Part shown: one piece after another, positions 8,340 through 16,236 of the stretch
Layout of the letters: every line of letters begins with the position of its first letter
How positions within the stretch are numbered: position 1 is the first letter of the stretch
Source: JAWKRB01 sp041389885
GTDB taxonomy: Bacteria; Myxococcota_A; Polyangia; Polyangiales; Ga0077539
Assembly (NCBI GenBank): GCA_041389885.1
Contig: JAWKRB010000008.1
Span: forward strand, 62,001 to 126,000
Reading direction: 5' to 3'
DNA length: 64,000 bases
Program-made: the position numbers and the translations under genes
The notes under the pieces: generated by a model
The model's database searches: none
What the model saw: the letters and a program-made list of their open reading frames with translations, nothing else
Told to the model about the DNA's origin: nothing

Positions 8340-9107
8340 ATGCTCCGGGGCCCCCTCGCACTCACCCTCGCCCTGCTGCTCGCGCCCGCCCTCGGCGCGG
8401 CGCAGCCCGCCGACCCCGCGCGCGACGCCGAGGCGAGGGTGCATTTTCAGACCGGACGCGACGCCTTCGCGCGGGGAGACTTCTCGAGCGCGGCGACGGA
8501 GTTCGAGCGGGCCTACGCGCTCTCGCGACGGCCTCAGCTGCTCTACAACATCGGCCGCGCCTACCAGGAGCAGCTCCGCCTCGAAGAGGCCAGCCGCGCG
8601 TTTCAGCGCTACCTCGACGCCCTGCCCGACGCGCCCGACCGCGCCGAGGTCGAGGGCCGCCTGAGGATCATCGACGTGGCGATGAGCCACGCCGTCCCGC
8701 CGCCGCCGGTCGAGCCTCCGCCGACGCGGGTGGTGGTGGTCGAGCGCCCGGTGGTGGCGCCTCCCCCCGAGTCCCACCCCTGGCGCACGGCCTTCTGGGT
8801 CACCGGCGGGCTCTCGCTGCTCACGGGCGCGGGCACCATCGCCCTCGGGGTCTTCGCCGATCAGCGCTACCAGGAGCTCCTCCGCAGCTGCGCGCCGCAG
8901 TGCCGGCAAGACGACGTGAGCGACATGTCCCTGCGCGCGGGGCTGGTGAACGGCGGGATCATCCTCTCGTCGGCGCTCCTCGCCACGAGCATCACGGCCT
9001 TCATCATCGACCGCGCGCAGCGCCGCGCGCCCACGGGCGTGCTCCCGCGGGTCGGCGTCGCGCCCACGGCGGGCGGCGCGACGATGCTGCTCGAAGGGCG
9101 CTTCTGA
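8340..9107 (+). CDS. Exported TPR protein with two membrane segments
   Basis: A 255-residue protein. ATG 8340 gives an immediate signal peptide (MLRGPLALTLALLLAPALGA, cut before QPAD); ATG 8304 would add 12 odd residues. Residues 30-110 hold tetratricopeptide-like helices: 'ARVHFQTGRDAFARGDFSSA', 'PQLLYNIGRAYQEQLRLEEA', 'SRAFQRYLDALPDAP'. A Pro/Val linker leads to a hydrophobic segment ('TAFWVTGGLSLLTGAGTIAL'), a loop with paired cysteines ('CAPQC') and a second segment ('GGIILSSALLATSITAFI'). This layout is common among uncharacterised myxobacterial envelope proteins. Its TGA overlaps the ATG of the next gene, so the two are probably co-transcribed. Confidence 0.75.
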   Translation: MLRGPLALTLALLLAPALGAAQPADPARDAEARVHFQTGRDAFARGDFSSAATEFERAYALSRRPQLLYNIGRAYQEQLRLEEASRAFQRYLDALPDAPDRAEVEGRLRIIDVAMSHAVPPPPVEPPPTRVVVVERPVVAPPPESHPWRTAFWVTGGLSLLTGAGTIALGVFADQRYQELLRSCAPQCRQDDVSDMSLRAGLVNGGIILSSALLATSITAFIIDRAQRRAPTGVLPRVGVAPTAGGATMLLEGRF

Positions 9108-10399
9108 TGCCCCGCGCGCGCCTGCTCCTCGCGGCCGCGGCGGCCGGCCTGGGCTGCAGCTACGACCTCGCGGCGCTGCGCAGCGACGCGGCTGCGCCCG
9201 ACCGCCCGGTCGCGGTGATGGACGCCCCCGTGGTCACCGACCGCGGCCCGGCGCCCGACCTCGTCGACGCGCCGCGTCCCGTCGACACGGGCCCCTCGCG
9301 CCCCCCGCGCGTGGGCACCTGCGGCCAGCCCCACGCGAACCTGAACGCGCAGCGCGACTCGCAGATGATCCCCGAGGGCGCGCCCTTTCTCACCGGCGTG
9401 CTGAACACGGCGGGCGGCGTCGAGAACCTCTCGATCCCCGGCACGGTCCCGCCGGGCTGCGGCTCGCAAGACTTTCGCCAGCCCGCCGCGGCGCCTCCGC
9501 TCCGCATCCTGCGCTACCAGGTGCAGGCCGGCCCGCGGGTGACGCTGAGCACCAACACCGGCGCGTGCGGCTCGGGCGACGTGCGGGTGATGGCCTTCTC
9601 GAGCTGCGACACCGCGCAGGCTCGCTCGATGCCCATCGGCTGCAACGACGACGACAACTTTCGGCTGTGCCCCACCTGCGCGACGGCGTCCAACGAGGGC
9701 GTCTGCAGCCCGTTTCAGTCTTCGGTCACCGTGGGCAACCTCATCGCCGGCGACGTGATCTGGTTCGGCGTGCACACCTTTCAGGCCTCGGCGACGAACG
9801 CCGGCACCGGCCCCTTTCGCGCGTGGATCGGCGAGAACGCGCTCACCCCCGTCGCGCTGCCCGTCGACGCGCCCTTCGTCTCCAACCGCTGCACGTGCCA
9901 GAGCGAGACGCCGCGGGTGGTGCGCACGGTGCGCTGGCCCGAGTCGGCCGACTACGGCACCGCGATGCCCACGGCCTTCCTCCTCGCACAGGACCAGACG
10001 GGCGTGCTCGGCGTGCGCGACGTGCCCGGCCTCGCGAGCGTGCTCGGGGTCAGCGCCCGCTTCACCATCGCCTCGGTGCTGCGCGACCCGGCGGAGGAGT
10101 GCCTCGACGACCCCTCCGCGATCCTCGACCTCGTGATCGGCAACCAGGCCGAGGGGTGGGTGGTGGCCTCGTCGCAGTTCATCGCGAACTCGGCGCGGGC
10201 GCCGCTCACGGTGAGCTTTCCGTACACGCCCGTCTCGCGCGCGGCGGGCGCGGCGATGGGCGTGACGCCCGCGCGCGGCACCAACCGGTACAACTTCGAG
10301 CTGCGCCTGCGTCGGAGCCTGCCCGACAAGAAGTGCGTGCGGCTCAACCTCGACCTGTCGACCACCTCGCAGAACAACGTCGTCCTCTACGGGAACTGA
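9107..10399 (+). CDS. Lipoprotein of unknown function with Asp/Pro spacer
   Basis: A 430-residue lipoprotein: the leader ends in the lipobox 'AGLGCSYD', placing the Cys at about residue 17. An Asp/Ala/Pro-rich tether (residues 20-65, 'DAPVVTDRGPAPDLVDAPRP') follows, then a secreted beta-rich domain with many cysteines ('GTCGQPHANLNAQ', 'GCNDDDNFRLCPTCATAS', 'SNRCTCQSE'). The spacing of 'GDVIWFGVHTF' and 'VRVMAF' resembles the pre-peptidase-C-like / jelly-roll domains of myxobacterial surface lipoproteins, but I cannot assign a family. ATG 9107 overlaps the stop of the TPR gene (TGATG). A strong hairpin follows the stop at 10411. Confidence 0.75.
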   Translation: MPRARLLLAAAAAGLGCSYDLAALRSDAAAPDRPVAVMDAPVVTDRGPAPDLVDAPRPVDTGPSRPPRVGTCGQPHANLNAQRDSQMIPEGAPFLTGVLNTAGGVENLSIPGTVPPGCGSQDFRQPAAAPPLRILRYQVQAGPRVTLSTNTGACGSGDVRVMAFSSCDTAQARSMPIGCNDDDNFRLCPTCATASNEGVCSPFQSSVTVGNLIAGDVIWFGVHTFQASATNAGTGPFRAWIGENALTPVALPVDAPFVSNRCTCQSETPRVVRTVRWPESADYGTAMPTAFLLAQDQTGVLGVRDVPGLASVLGVSARFTIASVLRDPAEECLDDPSAILDLVIGNQAEGWVVASSQFIANSARAPLTVSFPYTPVSRAAGAAMGVTPARGTNRYNFELRLRRSLPDKKCVRLNLDLSTTSQNNVVLYGN

Positions 10400-10410
10400 G
10401 CGCGCCGGCG

Positions 10411-10440
10411 GGGGACTTCGCGCTTTGCGCGGGGGTCCCC
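10411..10440. terminator. Strong hairpin between lipoprotein gene and prkA
   Basis: GGGGAC at 10411-10416 pairs with GTCCCC at 10435-10440, and inner GCGC (10420-10423) pairs with GCGC (10427-10430) around a TTT loop. No T-run follows, so it is either a weak or Rho-assisted terminator for the upstream gene, or an operator, because it covers the presumed -35 region of prkA. Confidence 0.45.
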
Positions 10441-10452
10441 GGAGACTAGAAT
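10425..10452 (+). promoter_or_regulatory. Putative sigma-70-type promoter for prkA
   Basis: TAGAAT at 10447-10452 matches TATAAT at 5 of 6 positions; TTGCGC at 10425-10430 lies 16 bases upstream. Transcription would start near 10459, leaving a leader of about 37 bases before ATG 10496. The -35 box sits inside the hairpin at 10411-10440. Confidence 0.4.
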
Positions 10453-10495
10453 CCCCAACGCGCAGAGCGCGCAGCGAGGGACGAGGTTACAGCGC

Positions 10496-12544
10496 ATGCA
10501 GATGATCGAGCGGATCGCCGCGTTGCAGGACTACGACCAGTACCGTGACCTGCACTGGGAGGGCACCTTCGAGGAGTACCTCGAGATCGTGAAGGCGCGG
10601 CCCGAGGTGACGCGCAACGCCTTTCAGCGCCTGTACGACATGATCAGCACGCAGGGCACCGACGAGTACGTCGACAACAAGAAGAAGATCACCCGCTACG
10701 GCTTCTTTCAAGACACCGCCAACGGCGGCGCCGACGCGGTCTTCGGCCTCGACATCCCGCTCCAGCGACTGGTCAACGTGCTCAAGGCCGCCGCAGAGGG
10801 CTACGGCCCCGAGCGCAGGGTGATCCTGCTCCACGGCCCGGTGGGGAGCTCGAAGAGCACCATCGCGCGGCTGCTGAAGAAGGGGATGGAGGACTACTCC
10901 CGCACCCCCGAGGGCGCGCTCTACACGTACACCTGGGTGAACCTCGGAGACACCGGGCTCACCTCGTCGGTCGACGGCGACACCTTCCCCTCGCCCATGC
11001 ACGAGGAGCCGCTGCGGCTGATCCCCGCCGAGTGGCGCGAGCGGGCCTTCGCCGAGCTGGGGATCTCGAACGAGCGCTACCGCATCCGCCTGGAGGGAGA
11101 CCTCAACCCCGCGTGCCGGTACATCTTCAAGGCCCTCCTCGACCGCTACAAGGGCAACTGGGCCGAGGTGATCGCGAAGCACATCCGCGTGCGCCGGCTG
11201 CTCCTCTCGGAGAAGGACCGCGTGGGCATCGGCACCTTTCAGCCCAAGGACGAGAAGAACCAGGACAGCACCGAGCTCACCGGCGACATCAACTACCGCA
11301 AGATCGCCGAGTACGGCTCTGACAGCGACCCCCGGGCGTTCAACTTCGACGGCGAGTTCAACATCGCCAACCGCGGCATCGTGGAGTTCGTCGAGGTGCT
11401 CAAGCTCGACGTGGCCTTCCTCTACGACCTCCTGGGCGCCTCGCAGGAGCACCGGATCAAGCCCAAGAAGTTCGCGCAGACCGACATCGACGAGGTGATC
11501 CTCGGGCACACGAACGAGGCGGAGTACAAGAAGCTCCTGGCCAACGAGTTCATGGAGGCCCTGCGCGACCGCACGATCAAGATCGACATCCCGTACATCA
11601 CCCGGCTGAGCGAGGAGGTGAAGATCTACGAGAAGTCCTTCGGCGGGGGCCGCGTGCGGGGCAAGCACGTCGCGCCGCACACCCTCGAGATCGCGGCGAT
11701 GTGGGCGGTGCTCACCCGCCTCGAAGACCCCAAGAAGCACAACCTCACGGTGCTCCAGAAGCTCAAGCTGTACGACGGGCGCAACCTCCCGGGGTACACG
11801 CAAGACACCGTGAAGGAGGTGCGCAAAGACACCAGGCGCGAGGGCATGGACGGGATCTCGCCGCGCTTCGTGCAGGACATGCTCTCGAACGCCCTGGTGC
11901 GCTACGAGGAGCCCACGCTCAACCCCTTCATGGTGATGAACGAGATCGAGCGGGGGCTCAAGGCCCACTCGCTGATCACCTCGGAGGAGCAGCGCAAGCG
12001 CTACACCGAGCTCATCGGGGTCGTGCGGCGCGAGTACGAGGACATCATCAAGAACGAGGTCCAGCGGGCGATCAGCGCCGACGAGACCGAGATCCAGAAG
12101 CTGGCCGCGAACTACGTCGACAACGTGCGCGCGCACACGCTCAAGGAGAAGCTCAAGAACCGCTACACGGGCCGCGACGAGGAGCCCGACGAGCGGCTGA
12201 TGCGCTCCATCGAGGAGAAGATCGAGATCGCCGAGTCGCGCAAGGACGACTTTCGGCGCGAGATCATGAACTTCATCGGCGCCCTCGCCCTCGAGGGCAA
12301 GAAGTTCACCTGGAACACCAACGACCGCCTGCGCCGCGCCCTCGAGCTCAAGCTCTTCGAGGACAAGAAGGACACCATCAAGTTCACGTCCATCGTGAGC
12401 AACGTGCTCGACCGCGAGACCCAGGAGAAGATCGACGCCGTGAAGACCCGCCTCATGCGCGACTTCGGCTACGACGAGATCTCCGCGCAGAACGTGCTCG
12501 AGTACGTCTCGTCGATCTTCGCCCGCGGCGACGTCAAGGCCTGA
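10496..12544 (+). CDS. prkA: PrkA family serine protein kinase / AAA+ protein
   Basis: A 682-residue PrkA protein, close to the usual 640-690. The N-terminal AAA+ part carries the Walker A loop GPVGSSKS at residues 114-121. The long, strongly conserved middle and C-terminal region includes 'SRTPEGALYTYTWVN', 'LEGDLNPACRYIFKALL', 'KDEKNQDSTELTGDINYRKI', 'FNFDGEFNIANRGIVEFVE' and 'TRLSEEVKIYEKSF'. Family members are reported to phosphorylate protein targets and, in Bacillus, to have ATP-dependent protease activity linked to stationary phase and sporulation. The common partners (the YeaH/YhbH DUF444 protein and SpoVR) are not next to it here; a YegD-like Hsp70 follows instead. ATG 10496 is used; ATG 10502 is also possible. 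Confidence 0.95.
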   Translation: MQMIERIAALQDYDQYRDLHWEGTFEEYLEIVKARPEVTRNAFQRLYDMISTQGTDEYVDNKKKITRYGFFQDTANGGADAVFGLDIPLQRLVNVLKAAAEGYGPERRVILLHGPVGSSKSTIARLLKKGMEDYSRTPEGALYTYTWVNLGDTGLTSSVDGDTFPSPMHEEPLRLIPAEWRERAFAELGISNERYRIRLEGDLNPACRYIFKALLDRYKGNWAEVIAKHIRVRRLLLSEKDRVGIGTFQPKDEKNQDSTELTGDINYRKIAEYGSDSDPRAFNFDGEFNIANRGIVEFVEVLKLDVAFLYDLLGASQEHRIKPKKFAQTDIDEVILGHTNEAEYKKLLANEFMEALRDRTIKIDIPYITRLSEEVKIYEKSFGGGRVRGKHVAPHTLEIAAMWAVLTRLEDPKKHNLTVLQKLKLYDGRNLPGYTQDTVKEVRKDTRREGMDGISPRFVQDMLSNALVRYEEPTLNPFMVMNEIERGLKAHSLITSEEQRKRYTELIGVVRREYEDIIKNEVQRAISADETEIQKLAANYVDNVRAHTLKEKLKNRYTGRDEEPDERLMRSIEEKIEIAESRKDDFRREIMNFIGALALEGKKFTWNTNDRLRRALELKLFEDKKDTIKFTSIVSNVLDRETQEKIDAVKTRLMRDFGYDEISAQNVLEYVSSIFARGDVKA

Positions 12545-12641
12545 CCGCCCCCCGCCTCCGCTTCACCCCCGTTGCGCCCCCGCGCGTTCTCTGCTAGCCC
12601 CCGCGCCCCGCTTTTCTCAAGCGCGCCACGCGGAGGGCACC

Positions 12642-13964
12642 GTGCAGCGATTCGTCGGCCTCGATTTCGGCACCACCAACACCGCCGTCGCGCTCTGCGG
12701 CGCGCGCGGAGACGCGGCCCTCGCGAGCTTTCGCGCGGGCGACGGGCGCACCACCACCTTTCGCTCGGTGCTCTACCTCGACCCCGTGCGGCGCACCGAC
12801 GCGGGCGAGTTCGTCACCCGCGCGGGCCCCGCGGCCATCGACGCCTACCTCGCGGGCGACGGCGCCGGGCGCCTCGTGCAGTCGCTCAAGTCGTACCTCG
12901 CCAGCTCCCTCTTTCAGAGCACCAGCGTCTTCGGCCGCACCCTCTCCCTCGAGGACCTGATCACCCTGCTGCTGCGCGACCTGCGGCGCGAGGGCGCCGA
13001 GTCGCTGGGCCCCCCCGACGAGGTGATCCGCGGCGCGGTGGTGGGGCGGCCGGTGCGCTTCGCCAACAGCGACGGCGAGGCCGACGAGGCCCTGGCGCTC
13101 CGGCGCCTGCGCGACTCCCTCGCCCGCGCGGGCTTCGAGGACGTGCGCTTCGAGTACGAGCCCGTCGGCGCGGCGTATTTTCACGAGGCCGCCCTCGACC
13201 ACGACGAGCTGGTGCTCATCGGCGATTTTGGCGGCGGCACCAGCGATTTCTGCCTCATGCGCGTGGGCCCCTCGGTGCGCCGAGACGACGGCGCGGGGCG
13301 CATCCTCGCGACCGAGGGCGTCGGCCTCGCGGGCGACGCCTTCGACAGCGAGATCGTCGACCGCGCGGTCTCGCCCCGCCTCGGCCGGGGCATGTCGTAC
13401 CGCTCGTACCTCGACGGCAAGGAGATCCCCATCCCCTCGTGGCTCTACGCGCGCCTGCGCCGCTGGCACCACCTCTCCTTCCTGCGCACCCGCGAGACGC
13501 TGCAGCTCCTCAAGGAGCTCCGCGCGCAGTCGGACGACGACGCCGCCGAGGCCCTCGACGCGCTGCTGCACCTCGTCGAGATGAACATGGGCTTTCACCT
13601 CGCGCGCCGCGTCGAGGGCGCCAAGGTCACGCTCTCGTCCGAGGCCCTCGCGCGGGTCACCCTCTCCGACGGCCCCGTGCGCCTCGACGAGCCCGTGCCC
13701 CGCGCCGCCTTCGAGGCGTGGATCTCACCGCAGCTCGACGCGATCCGCGGCTGCGTCGACCGGGCGCTCGCCTCCGCCGGCGTGACCGAGCGCGACGTCG
13801 ACGCGGTCTTTCTCACCGGCGGCTCGTCGCTGGTGCCCGCCGTGCGCGAGGTGTTCCGCGCGCGCTTCGGCGAGGGGCGCCTGCGCTCGGGGCACGAGCT
13901 CACCTCGGTGGCGCTGGGCCTCGCCCTGCGCGCGAGGGAGGGTGTAGCGTTCGCGGCGCAGTGA
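12642..13964 (+). CDS. Hsp70-like chaperone, YegD type
   Basis: A 440-residue protein with the actin/Hsp70 ATPase fold only, matching YegD-type proteins rather than DnaK (about 640). Phosphate loop 1 is 'FVGLDFGTTNTAVAL' (residues 4-18), loop 2 'LIGDFGGGTSDFCLMR', and the adenosine motif 'VFLTGGSSLVPAVREVF' is near residue 390. The substrate-binding beta domain and lid of DnaK are missing. YegD-like proteins have unknown clients. GTG at 12642 starts the protein at 'MQRFVGLDFGT'. The stop overlaps the GTG of the next gene, so these two and probably the HD-type gene (14392) form one transcription unit downstream of prkA. Confidence 0.88.
   Translation: MQRFVGLDFGTTNTAVALCGARGDAALASFRAGDGRTTTFRSVLYLDPVRRTDAGEFVTRAGPAAIDAYLAGDGAGRLVQSLKSYLASSLFQSTSVFGRTLSLEDLITLLLRDLRREGAESLGPPDEVIRGAVVGRPVRFANSDGEADEALALRRLRDSLARAGFEDVRFEYEPVGAAYFHEAALDHDELVLIGDFGGGTSDFCLMRVGPSVRRDDGAGRILATEGVGLAGDAFDSEIVDRAVSPRLGRGMSYRSYLDGKEIPIPSWLYARLRRWHHLSFLRTRETLQLLKELRAQSDDDAAEALDALLHLVEMNMGFHLARRVEGAKVTLSSEALARVTLSDGPVRLDEPVPRAAFEAWISPQLDAIRGCVDRALASAGVTERDVDAVFLTGGSSLVPAVREVFRARFGEGRLRSGHELTSVALGLALRAREGVAFAAQ
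13945..13950 (+). promoter_or_regulatory. TAGCGT -10-like hexamer
   Basis: TAGCGT sits 10 bases before GTG 13961, inside the 3' end of the Hsp70-like gene. It belongs to the recurrent TA[T/G]CGT set described in the findings. It may be chance here, because the flanking gene is coding. Confidence 0.2.
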
Positions 13965-14395
13965 CCCCGCGAACGCGCCTCGCACTCCTGGCCACGCTCA
14001 CCCTCCTCGCGCTCTCGCCCCGAGCGGTCGACGCGCAGGTGACCGGCGGCTCCTTCGGCGGCTCTCGCTGGGGCAGCGGCTCCAGCGCCCAACCCGCGCG
14101 CCCCGCGCCGCAGAAGCAGGCGCCCCGGTACAATCCCCCGCCGCCGCCCCGGTACAATCCCCCGCCGCCGCCCCGGTACAATCCCCCGCCGCCGCCGACG
14201 TACCCGACGTACCCGGCGACGAAGCGTCCGCGGAGCACCAAGACCTTTCCGACCAAGAACTGGGGCTCGACCTACCGCACGCCCGCCGCGCCGACGTCGT
14301 CTGGGGGTTCGGGGGGGTGCTGCGGCAGCACCTCGGTGGTGCTCTTCGGGCTGATGACCGCGCTGACGATCTACGCGGGCAAGCCGAAGCGATGA
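13961..14395 (+). CDS. Small exported Pro-rich protein with C-terminal membrane segment
   Basis: A 144-residue protein. GTG 13961 overlaps the previous stop and gives a signal peptide ('LALLATLTLLALSPRAVDAQ'). The mature part starts 'VTGGSFGGSRWGSGS', then has three perfect copies of the octapeptide RYNPPPPP, a Lys/Thr/Pro stretch, a Gly-Cys-Cys cluster ('GGSGGCCGSTS') and a single membrane helix ('VVLFGLMTALTIYAG'). The Gly/Ser/Arg opening and the helix resemble DUF1517-type proteins, but the main domain of that family is absent, so I leave it unassigned. Its stop overlaps the ATG of the HD gene (ATGA). Confidence 0.7.
   Translation: MTPRTRLALLATLTLLALSPRAVDAQVTGGSFGGSRWGSGSSAQPARPAPQKQAPRYNPPPPPRYNPPPPPRYNPPPPPTYPTYPATKRPRSTKTFPTKNWGSTYRTPAAPTSSGGSGGCCGSTSVVLFGLMTALTIYAGKPKR
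14123..14194 (+). repeat. Three perfect 24-bp tandem repeats coding RYNPPPPP
   Basis: Units at 14123-14146, 14147-14170 and 14171-14194 are identical. Being a multiple of three they change length without breaking the frame. Confidence 0.9.
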
Positions 14396-15036
14396 TCGAC
14401 GACCTGACCCTCCGGGCGCTCGAAGACGCCGCCCGCGCGCGCTGCGACGGCGCCGACTCGGCGCACGACTGGCAACACGTCGAGCGCGTGCGCCGCAACG
14501 CGATCGTGCTCGCCGAGGCCGCGGGGGCCGACCGCGCGACGTGCGAGCTCGCCGCGCTGCTGCACGAGCTGTTCAACTACCCCAAGGGGCACCCCGACTC
14601 GAAGCGCTCGGGGGAGGTGTGCGCCCAGCACGCCCGCGCGCTGCTCGCGGAGCACGGGGTCGACGCGGGCGTGGTCGAGGCCGTGGGCTACGCCATCGCG
14701 GTGCACCCCTTCTCCCTCGGCGTGACCCCCACCACCCTCGAGGCCAGGGTGCTGCAAGACGCCGACCGCCTCGACGCCCTCGGCGCCATCGGCGTCGCGC
14801 GGTGCTTCGCGACCTGCGCCGACATGAGGCGCCCGTTCTACGACCCCGACGACCCCTGGTGCGCCGCGCGCGAGCCAGACGACAAGCGCTGGGGCGTCGA
14901 TCACTTCGAGAAGAAGTTATTGAAGCTCGAGGGGATCTTTCACACCGAGGCCGCGCGAGAGACGGCCCGCGCGCGCACGCGCTTCATGCGCGACTACCTC
15001 GCGCAGCTCGCGGCGGAGCTGCGCGGGGACGGCTGA
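14392..15036 (+). CDS. HD-domain phosphohydrolase-like protein
   Basis: A 214-residue protein of the YedJ-like HD superfamily: 'DSAHDWQHVERV' gives the first histidines (H25, H29), 'ELAALLHELFNYPKGHPDS' the second block and 'LQDADRLDALGAIGVARCF' the third, with D125 as the distal metal ligand. The signature HD pair reads His58-Glu59 instead of His-Asp. Family members hydrolyse phosphate esters of nucleotides or similar compounds using metal ions; the Glu could still bind metal but is unusual. ATG 14392 overlaps the previous stop. The gene is convergent with the lipoprotein gene that ends at 15042. Substrate unknown. Confidence 0.8.
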   Translation: MIDDLTLRALEDAARARCDGADSAHDWQHVERVRRNAIVLAEAAGADRATCELAALLHELFNYPKGHPDSKRSGEVCAQHARALLAEHGVDAGVVEAVGYAIAVHPFSLGVTPTTLEARVLQDADRLDALGAIGVARCFATCADMRRPFYDPDDPWCAAREPDDKRWGVDHFEKKLLKLEGIFHTEAARETARARTRFMRDYLAQLAAELRGDG

Positions 15037-15041
15037 GCGGC

Positions 15042-16181
15042 TCAGCGCACCCAGACCCACGCGAAGGCGCGGATGTCTCGCGCGCCGCCGCCGCCGTTGT
15101 TGCACGCGACGTTGCCCACGGTGTTCTGGTCGAGGGTCCCGCAGCTCGAGCCCGCGCCGCCGACGCCGATCCACGAGTCGTGCGAGGCGCACTCCGCCGA
15201 GCCGCCGTTCTCGTTGCCCACCATGCCGATGCGCACGCGGGCGTTGGACCCGCTGTTGGAGCGCGCGTTGAAGCCCCGGCGTCGGCAGTTGCTCTGCACG
15301 CTGCTGCCCGCCGCGAGGCTCAGCCAGGTGCTCGCGGACACCTGGCTGGACAGGTCGACGTAGTTTCGCGCGGCGAGGACGCTCTGGAGCGTCGCGCCCG
15401 AGAGGTTGCTCATCTGCACCGTGGCGAGCGCGCTCATCGAGGCGTCGGCGGGGGCCACCATCTGCACGCGAATCGCGGACATCGGCATCGAGACGAAGCC
15501 CTCGTACTTCGCCTCGGTGCGGTCGAGGTTCACCGCCGTCTCGTTGAGGAGCGCGGTGTCGGTCCAGAGCGAGACGTCAAAGGCGAAGGTGCGCTGGCGA
15601 CCGTCTGCTTTGAGCACGAGGGTCCAGGCCCCCGTGCTGTCGCTGGTGTCGCAGTAGGCGCTCCAGGGCGCCGCGGCGCCCGCGCGAACCAGGTAGACGC
15701 CGCTGGGCAGACCCGCGAGCCGCACGGCCTCGCAGCTCTCGTACACGGTCGGCCCCGAGTCGACGATCACGTCGACCACGTCGGGCAGCACCGGCACGTC
15801 GACCACGTCGGGCAGCTCCGGCGCGTCGACCACGTCGGGCAGCTCCGGCGCGTCGACCACGTCGGGCAGCTCCGGCACGTCGACCACGTCGGGCAGCTCC
15901 GGCACGTCGGGCGCGTCCATCGCGACGGGCACGTCGGGCGCGTCCATCACGACGGGCACGTCGGGCACGTCGGACGGGACGAGCACGTCGGGCGCGTCCA
16001 TCACGACGGGCACGTCAGGCGAGTCCAGCGGGACGGCGGCGTCGACGACGTCGTGCGGCGCGTCGGGGCGCGCGGCGTCGACCTCGATGGGGTTCACGTC
16101 GAGCGACCGCGAGATCGGGTGTTCGAGCGCGCAGGATGTCACCAGGCACAGCGCGCCCAGTCCGATTGCGGTCCTCGCCAT
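15042..16181 (-). CDS. Lipoprotein with fibrinogen-like domain and repetitive Asp/Pro/Val spacer
   Basis: A 379-residue lipoprotein. ATG 16181 gives a leader ending in the lipobox 'LVTSC'. About 100 residues of Asp/Pro/Val repeats (PDVPVVMDA, then PELPDVVDA) form a long acidic tether, encoded by 27-bp DNA repeats. The C-terminal 230 residues open with 'SCEAVRLAGLPSGVYLV' and 'YCDTSDSTGAWTLVLKADG', the N-terminal hallmark of fibrinogen-related/intelectin-type lectin domains, and end with paired cysteines around Gly/Asn-rich loops. This suggests a surface-exposed ligand- or glycan-binding protein held away from the outer membrane. It is the only gene on this strand between convergent and divergent neighbours. 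Confidence 0.8.
   Translation of the reverse strand: MARTAIGLGALCLVTSCALEHPISRSLDVNPIEVDAARPDAPHDVVDAAVPLDSPDVPVVMDAPDVLVPSDVPDVPVVMDAPDVPVAMDAPDVPELPDVVDVPELPDVVDAPELPDVVDAPELPDVVDVPVLPDVVDVIVDSGPTVYESCEAVRLAGLPSGVYLVRAGAAAPWSAYCDTSDSTGAWTLVLKADGRQRTFAFDVSLWTDTALLNETAVNLDRTEAKYEGFVSMPMSAIRVQMVAPADASMSALATVQMSNLSGATLQSVLAARNYVDLSSQVSASTWLSLAAGSSVQSNCRRRGFNARSNSGSNARVRIGMVGNENGGSAECASHDSWIGVGGAGSSCGTLDQNTVGNVACNNGGGGARDIRAFAWVWVR
15771..16043 (-). repeat. 27-bp coding tandem repeats in the lipoprotein spacer
   Basis: Five near-identical 27-bp units start at 15771, 15798, 15825, 15852 and 15879. They are followed by about five more diverged 27-bp units to about 16043. Each encodes nine residues (variants of PELPDVVD[AV] and PDVPV[VA]MDA). 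Unit number could vary without loss of frame. Confidence 0.85.
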
Positions 16182-16236
16182 GGCGGGGATATTCCTTCGA
16201 CTCGGGCGCGACGCGCAACGGGCAAGCGGCCCCGCC

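Noticed and set aside
15771..16043. 27-bp repeats as a CRISPR array
   Set aside because: The units are directly adjacent with no spacers and keep a coding frame of nine residues inside a lipoprotein.
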